From contig JAFEBA010000019.1 in NCBI GenBank assembly GCA_018266105.1, positions 35,874-99,873 of the forward strand: DNA of 64,000 nucleotides, in the 5' to 3' direction. Numbering within the stretch: the stretch's first letter is position 1; every line of letters begins with the position of its first letter. Both the position numbers and the translations under genes were made by a program. Source of the DNA: a bacterium. GTDB taxonomy: Bacteria > Vulcanimicrobiota > Xenobia > Xenobiales > JADMJV01. Positions 60,795 to 64,000 of the stretch are shown in pieces. The notes below the pieces were generated by a model. The model saw only the letters and a list, made by a program, of their open reading frames with translations. It ran no database searches and was not told the DNA's origin.

Positions 60795-60864
60795 GCAGCC
60801 GCTGGTGGCTCCCAAGAAAGAATCTTAAAGGACTGAACCCGGGTGTCCGGAACCTTGCAAAGAC

Positions 60865-61851
60865 ATGCGTGATAGGGTGGACCGCTTCGCCGACCAGTTC
60901 CAAAAAGTGCGGGGGCAATTGCAACAAGTGGTGGTGGGGCAGTCGGCCTTGCTGGACCAGGTGCTCTGGGCCCTGGTGGCGGGCGGCAATGTGCTGCTGG
61001 AAGGTGTGCCGGGTCTGGGCAAAACGCTGCTGGTGAAGACCCTGGGACAGGTCCTGGACCTCTCCTTTGCCCGCTGCCAGTTCACACCGGACTTGATGCC
61101 TTCAGATATTTTGGGCACTCAGATTTTGGAGACAGCCAACGACGGCTCACGGCATTTCCGCTTTCAAGCCGGACCGGTCTTCACCAACTTGCTGCTGGCT
61201 GACGAGATCAATCGAGCCACCCCGAAGACCCAGTCGGCACTGCTGGAAGCCATGCAAGAGCGCCAGGTGACGGTGGCCGGCCAGCCGCACGCACTGCCCG
61301 ACCCGTTCTTTGTGTTGGCCACCCAGAATCCCATCGATATGGAAGGCACCTATCCGTTGCCGGAGGCCCAGGTGGACCGTTTTATGTTCAAGGTTCAGGT
61401 GGAATTCCCAAGCCAGGACGAGTTGGCCAGGATCCTGGATCTCACCACCGGGGCACACCTGCCCGGGGTGGAACCGGTTTGCAGCGGTGAGGACCTCAAG
61501 CACATGCAGAAGTTGGCTCGTGACGTAGAAGTGGCGCCTGAGCTTGTGCAGTCGATCGCGCGCTTGATTCGCCAGACTCACCCTACTCTTGCAGAAGCTC
61601 CCGAGCAGGTGCGCAAGTATGTGCGCTACGGCTCCAGCCCCCGCGGCGCTCAGTCCATCCTGCTGTCGGCCAAGGCTCGCGCCCTGGCCGCCGGGCGTCT
61701 GAATGTGGCTCTGGAAGACGTGCAGATGGTGGCCATGCCATGTTTGCGCCACCGTGTGCTGCCCAGCTTTGAAGGCGAAGCCGAGGGAGTGGGTTCGGAA
61801 GCGGTCCTGCGCCCTCTCATTGAGGGTTTGCGGGTCGAGGTCAAAGCTTGA
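60865..61851 (+). CDS. MoxR-family AAA+ ATPase
   Basis: 328 residues. Walker A LLEGVPGLGKT, QFTPDLMPSDILG, Walker B NLLLADEINRATPKTQSALLEAMQE, sensor 1 FFVLATQNPIDMEGTYPLPEAQVDRF, and a lid domain with RYGSSPRGAQSILLSAKARAL. MoxR ATPases act as chaperones, usually with VWA-domain partners that load metals or assemble complexes. No VWA gene is visible downstream within the window; the next genes encode a membrane protein and an ABC ATPase. Its TGA overlaps the TTG start of the next gene. Confidence 0.94.
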   Translation: MRDRVDRFADQFQKVRGQLQQVVVGQSALLDQVLWALVAGGNVLLEGVPGLGKTLLVKTLGQVLDLSFARCQFTPDLMPSDILGTQILETANDGSRHFRFQAGPVFTNLLLADEINRATPKTQSALLEAMQERQVTVAGQPHALPDPFFVLATQNPIDMEGTYPLPEAQVDRFMFKVQVEFPSQDELARILDLTTGAHLPGVEPVCSGEDLKHMQKLARDVEVAPELVQSIARLIRQTHPTLAEAPEQVRKYVRYGSSPRGAQSILLSAKARALAAGRLNVALEDVQMVAMPCLRHRVLPSFEGEAEGVGSEAVLRPLIEGLRVEVKA

Positions 61852-63626
61852 GAAAGCTCTTGCTGGCAATGCTGCTGGCCAGTCTGCCGGCCTGGAGCCA
61901 AGTCGATCCGCCGGTGGTGCTGGAGGCCCGTTCCGTTTTTGGGGATATCGTCCGTTACGGGGCGCCTTTTCAGGCGGTGGTCGAGGTCAATGTCACCACG
62001 CCCCTCAATCTGGAAACCTCTCTACAAATTGATGGTGGTCACGCCGAGTTGGACTGTCGGGTGCCGATCAAGTTGGCTCCGGGCAAACGCAGCTACGCCA
62101 TTCCGGTCGCCAGCGCCCAGTATGGACAGGATGTGCATCTGGTGGGTGGGGGAGCACCGGGAGCGACCACGCAGATGCAGCCTTCGGTGGCCACCGACCA
62201 GGACTACCTGGCTCTGGTTCTGGCTCCGCGCAAGAATCAGTTCGCCTACCTGGGGGGTTACAAAAGCCTGCTCAGTCAGGGTGAGTTCCGCGTCAATCAG
62301 CCGCGCAAGGGAGCCGAACTGCCCGATCTGTGGTGGACTTATTTGGGCCACAATGTGATCGTGCTTTATGATCTGCCGGCTTTAAAGCTGAGCGACCGGG
62401 TTGAGTCGGCCTTGCTCGATTATGTCCAGGCCGGCGGCCAATTGGTGCTGGTCAGCAACTCCGATCCTCAGGAATTGCAGGGCAGTCGCCTGTCCGAGCT
62501 GGCCCCGCTTCGGGCCAGCCGTCTGGTTGAGGGACGTCTGCGCGGACAACTGGCTCCCGGGGCTGAAGAGATGATCAGCTCCAAGAACGCACCATTGCTT
62601 CTGCGCCGCGTGTACGGATCGGGTTCCGTCTGGCAGGTGACGTCTCCCATCGATACTCAGGATGTGCTGGGCACAAAGCAGACCCAGGCCGTCTGGCAGA
62701 AGATTTTGAGTGAGCAGAGCGGGTTTGAGGTGCGCAAGAGTTTTGAGGAGTTCGGGGACCGCCTCTCGGTTTTGCCCGAGCTGCCCGCACCCGCCACGGC
62801 CGCGCTGGCCTGGTATCTGGCCGGCTATGTGCTGGTGGTGATTCCCGCCATTTATGTCTACCTGCGTCGCAAAGACCAGGTGCTGCGGTTGATCGTGGTG
62901 GTACCCATTTGCTCGGTACTCATCACCTCACTGGCCTACTTCCTCAATTCCAGCGGGCGCGGGCGGCAGCTTGTGTTGCGCGAGCTGGGCACGGCCTGGG
63001 CCTACGGTGGAAAGCCAGAAGTGGTGCTGCGCCAGCAGGGCGTGCTGTTTTCGCCGGCGGCGCTGAGCTTTTCGCTGGATTTTCCAGCCGACACCCTGAT
63101 GCGTCCGCGTTATCGGGCTCGCGACGAACAGAGCCACATTCTCAATTGTCGGGGTGAGAGCCTGAGTCTGGAACCTGAGCGTTTGCGCCAGTGGGGCTTG
63201 AGTCGTTGGGCCGGGCTGGGTTTGCGACGCCTGAGCGGGCCGATTGGCCTTGAGGTTCAAGAGACTCCAGGTGTGCTCAAGGTCACCATTAAAAATGGCT
63301 CCGACCTGCCCACCTGCCAGGCCGTGCTGGCCACCACCTCCAGCCTCTGCAGTGCCCCTTTTGAAGTGCACGCGGGCATCCAGAAAGTGGACCTGGAAGT
63401 CTCCAAGCAAAGCAATCTGCAGGATGTTTTGGAAAGGGGGGAGCTGGGTCCGTTGCGGCGTGAGGACGCGGCCTCGCTGGCCAACGAGCTGGGGGCTCGC
63501 CGCCAACCCGGACCGGTGCTTGTGATGAAGGTCTCCGACCCTCGCCTGGCCGTCATGCATTTCAAAGATTTGCATCCCAAGGAAATTCGCACCACCTATC
63601 TGGTGATCAGCGAGGGACAGCCGTGA
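61848..63626 (+). CDS. Secreted/membrane-anchored protein coupled to MoxR and an ABC transporter
   Basis: 592 residues from TTG 61848 (GAGG 7 nt upstream; TTGA overlap with the MoxR gene). Signal peptide RKLLLAMLLASLPAWS. A beta-rich extracytoplasmic part, then a class-I-glutaminase-amidotransferase-like segment (NVIVLYDLPALKLSDRVESALLDYVQAGGQLVLVSN, similar to the N-lobes of GldG or BatA-type proteins), two close membrane helices near 305-345 (LAWYLAGYVLVVIPAIYVYL; LIVVVPICSVLITSLAYFL), and a beta-rich C-terminal part (350-592). The MoxR-membrane protein-ABC layout resembles gliding or envelope-export operons of the GldA/GldG type. Function unknown. Confidence 0.75.
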   Translation: MRKLLLAMLLASLPAWSQVDPPVVLEARSVFGDIVRYGAPFQAVVEVNVTTPLNLETSLQIDGGHAELDCRVPIKLAPGKRSYAIPVASAQYGQDVHLVGGGAPGATTQMQPSVATDQDYLALVLAPRKNQFAYLGGYKSLLSQGEFRVNQPRKGAELPDLWWTYLGHNVIVLYDLPALKLSDRVESALLDYVQAGGQLVLVSNSDPQELQGSRLSELAPLRASRLVEGRLRGQLAPGAEEMISSKNAPLLLRRVYGSGSVWQVTSPIDTQDVLGTKQTQAVWQKILSEQSGFEVRKSFEEFGDRLSVLPELPAPATAALAWYLAGYVLVVIPAIYVYLRRKDQVLRLIVVVPICSVLITSLAYFLNSSGRGRQLVLRELGTAWAYGGKPEVVLRQQGVLFSPAALSFSLDFPADTLMRPRYRARDEQSHILNCRGESLSLEPERLRQWGLSRWAGLGLRRLSGPIGLEVQETPGVLKVTIKNGSDLPTCQAVLATTSSLCSAPFEVHAGIQKVDLEVSKQSNLQDVLERGELGPLRREDAASLANELGARRQPGPVLVMKVSDPRLAVMHFKDLHPKEIRTTYLVISEGQP

Positions 63627-64000
63627 TCATCTGTCAGAACCTGAGCAAGTTTTACGGGGACCATCCGGCTCTACAGAATCTCAATCTGAAACTGGAAGCC
63701 GGTGACGCCTTCGGTTTCATCGGTCCCAACGGAGCGGGTAAGACGACCACCATCCGCATCCTGGCCACCCTTCAGGAGCCCAGCGAAGGGGATGCCTGGG
63801 TGGGCGGATTCTCAGTCAGCAATGAACCGGATGCGGTGCGCGAAGTGCTCGGTTACATGCCGGACCAGTTCGGTCTCTATGAGGGAATGCGCAGTTGGGA
63901 ATACTTGGAGTTCTATGCCGCCGCCTATCGGGTGCCTCGCCAGCGCTGGAAGAGCCTGATCGACGAGGTGCTGGAACTGACGGATCTGACGGTGAAAAAG
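63623..64000 (+). CDS. ABC transporter ATP-binding protein (3' truncated by window edge)
   Basis: 126 residues visible from GTG 63623, overlapping the previous stop (GTGA). Open to the window end, with no stop. Walker A IGPNGAGKTTTIRIL (near 38-52), Q-loop region ATLQEPSEGDAWVGG, and MPDQFGLYEGMRSWEYLEF are the pattern of ABC-2/CcmA-type export ATPases. The signature and Walker B lie beyond the edge. A partner permease is expected downstream. It is probably one transcript with MoxR and the membrane protein. Confidence 0.92.
   Translation, partial: MIICQNLSKFYGDHPALQNLNLKLEAGDAFGFIGPNGAGKTTTIRILATLQEPSEGDAWVGGFSVSNEPDAVREVLGYMPDQFGLYEGMRSWEYLEFYAAAYRVPRQRWKSLIDEVLELTDLTVKK

Noticed and set aside
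1..64000. Mobile elements, CRISPR arrays, tRNA and rRNA genes
   Set aside because: No transposase, integrase, regular spaced repeats, cloverleaf or rRNA-like sequence was recognised on either strand.

Overview
The window is a gene-dense stretch (about 60% G+C by eye) of a bacterial chromosome. The organism is probably diderm: there are lipoprotein signals, a Tat-type signal, an RND-type exporter, a soluble lytic transglycosylase and a mechanosensitive channel. No rRNA or tRNA gene, insertion sequence, integrase or CRISPR array was seen. The gene mix (HD-GYP regulator, FHA/GAF/cyclase, PGM1-like ATP-grasp, actinobacterial-type ferrochelatase, many TPR proteins) fits a free-living, regulation-rich lineage of the Myxococcota/Armatimonadota/Eremiobacterota kind. 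I cannot fix the phylum from sequence alone.

Layout. 1-13.2 kb: end of uvrA, a hybrid histidine kinase, a glycine-zipper protein, a YciO-type Sua5 protein, a subtilisin-like protease without a Sec signal, a PGM1-like ATP-grasp ligase, a lytic transglycosylase, a SirB1-HspQ fusion and ferrochelatase. 13.2-20.6 kb (minus strand): a compact operon of a multispanning protein, a DUF4178 zinc-ribbon membrane protein, a 61-residue membrane peptide, a membrane-anchored spermidine-synthase-like enzyme, an exported FAD amine oxidase and a pentapeptide-repeat protein, most joined by overlapping stop/start codons. 20.7-33.3 kb: tandem PLD-family paralogues, a glycine-zipper protein, a structured RNA candidate, a lipoprotein, a TPR protein, PgeF, a B12/radical-SAM protein, a CHAP hydrolase and a protein-glutaminase-like deamidase. 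Several of these lack Sec signals and have short Ser/Asn/Ile-rich N-termini. Three share an upstream sequence block about 70 bp before their start codons. 33.4-41.3 kb: signalling (FHA-GAF-cyclase; GAF/HD-GYP/double receiver) with lipoproteins. 41.3-48.2 kb: a plus-strand TPR/DHH/methyltransferase run meets a minus-strand operon of pyrophosphatase, DUF4442, ECF sigma factor and an anti-sigma factor carrying an EF-hand-like calcium loop. 48.2-57.5 kb: transport run (CPA2 antiporter with Usp domains, NTPase-like membrane protein, MscS, CNT nucleoside transporter). 57.5-64 kb: RND exporter, DedA protein, then MoxR ATPase, a membrane protein and an ABC ATPase cut by the window edge.

The best candidate for something undescribed is the 20.7-33.3 kb group of signal-less hydrolases with a shared upstream element, which could be a co-regulated set of effectors. 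Other candidates are the structured RNA at 26.43-26.57 kb, the calcium-loop anti-sigma factor and the polyamine synthase/oxidase membrane operon. These are inferences from sequence reading; no search or alignment was run.
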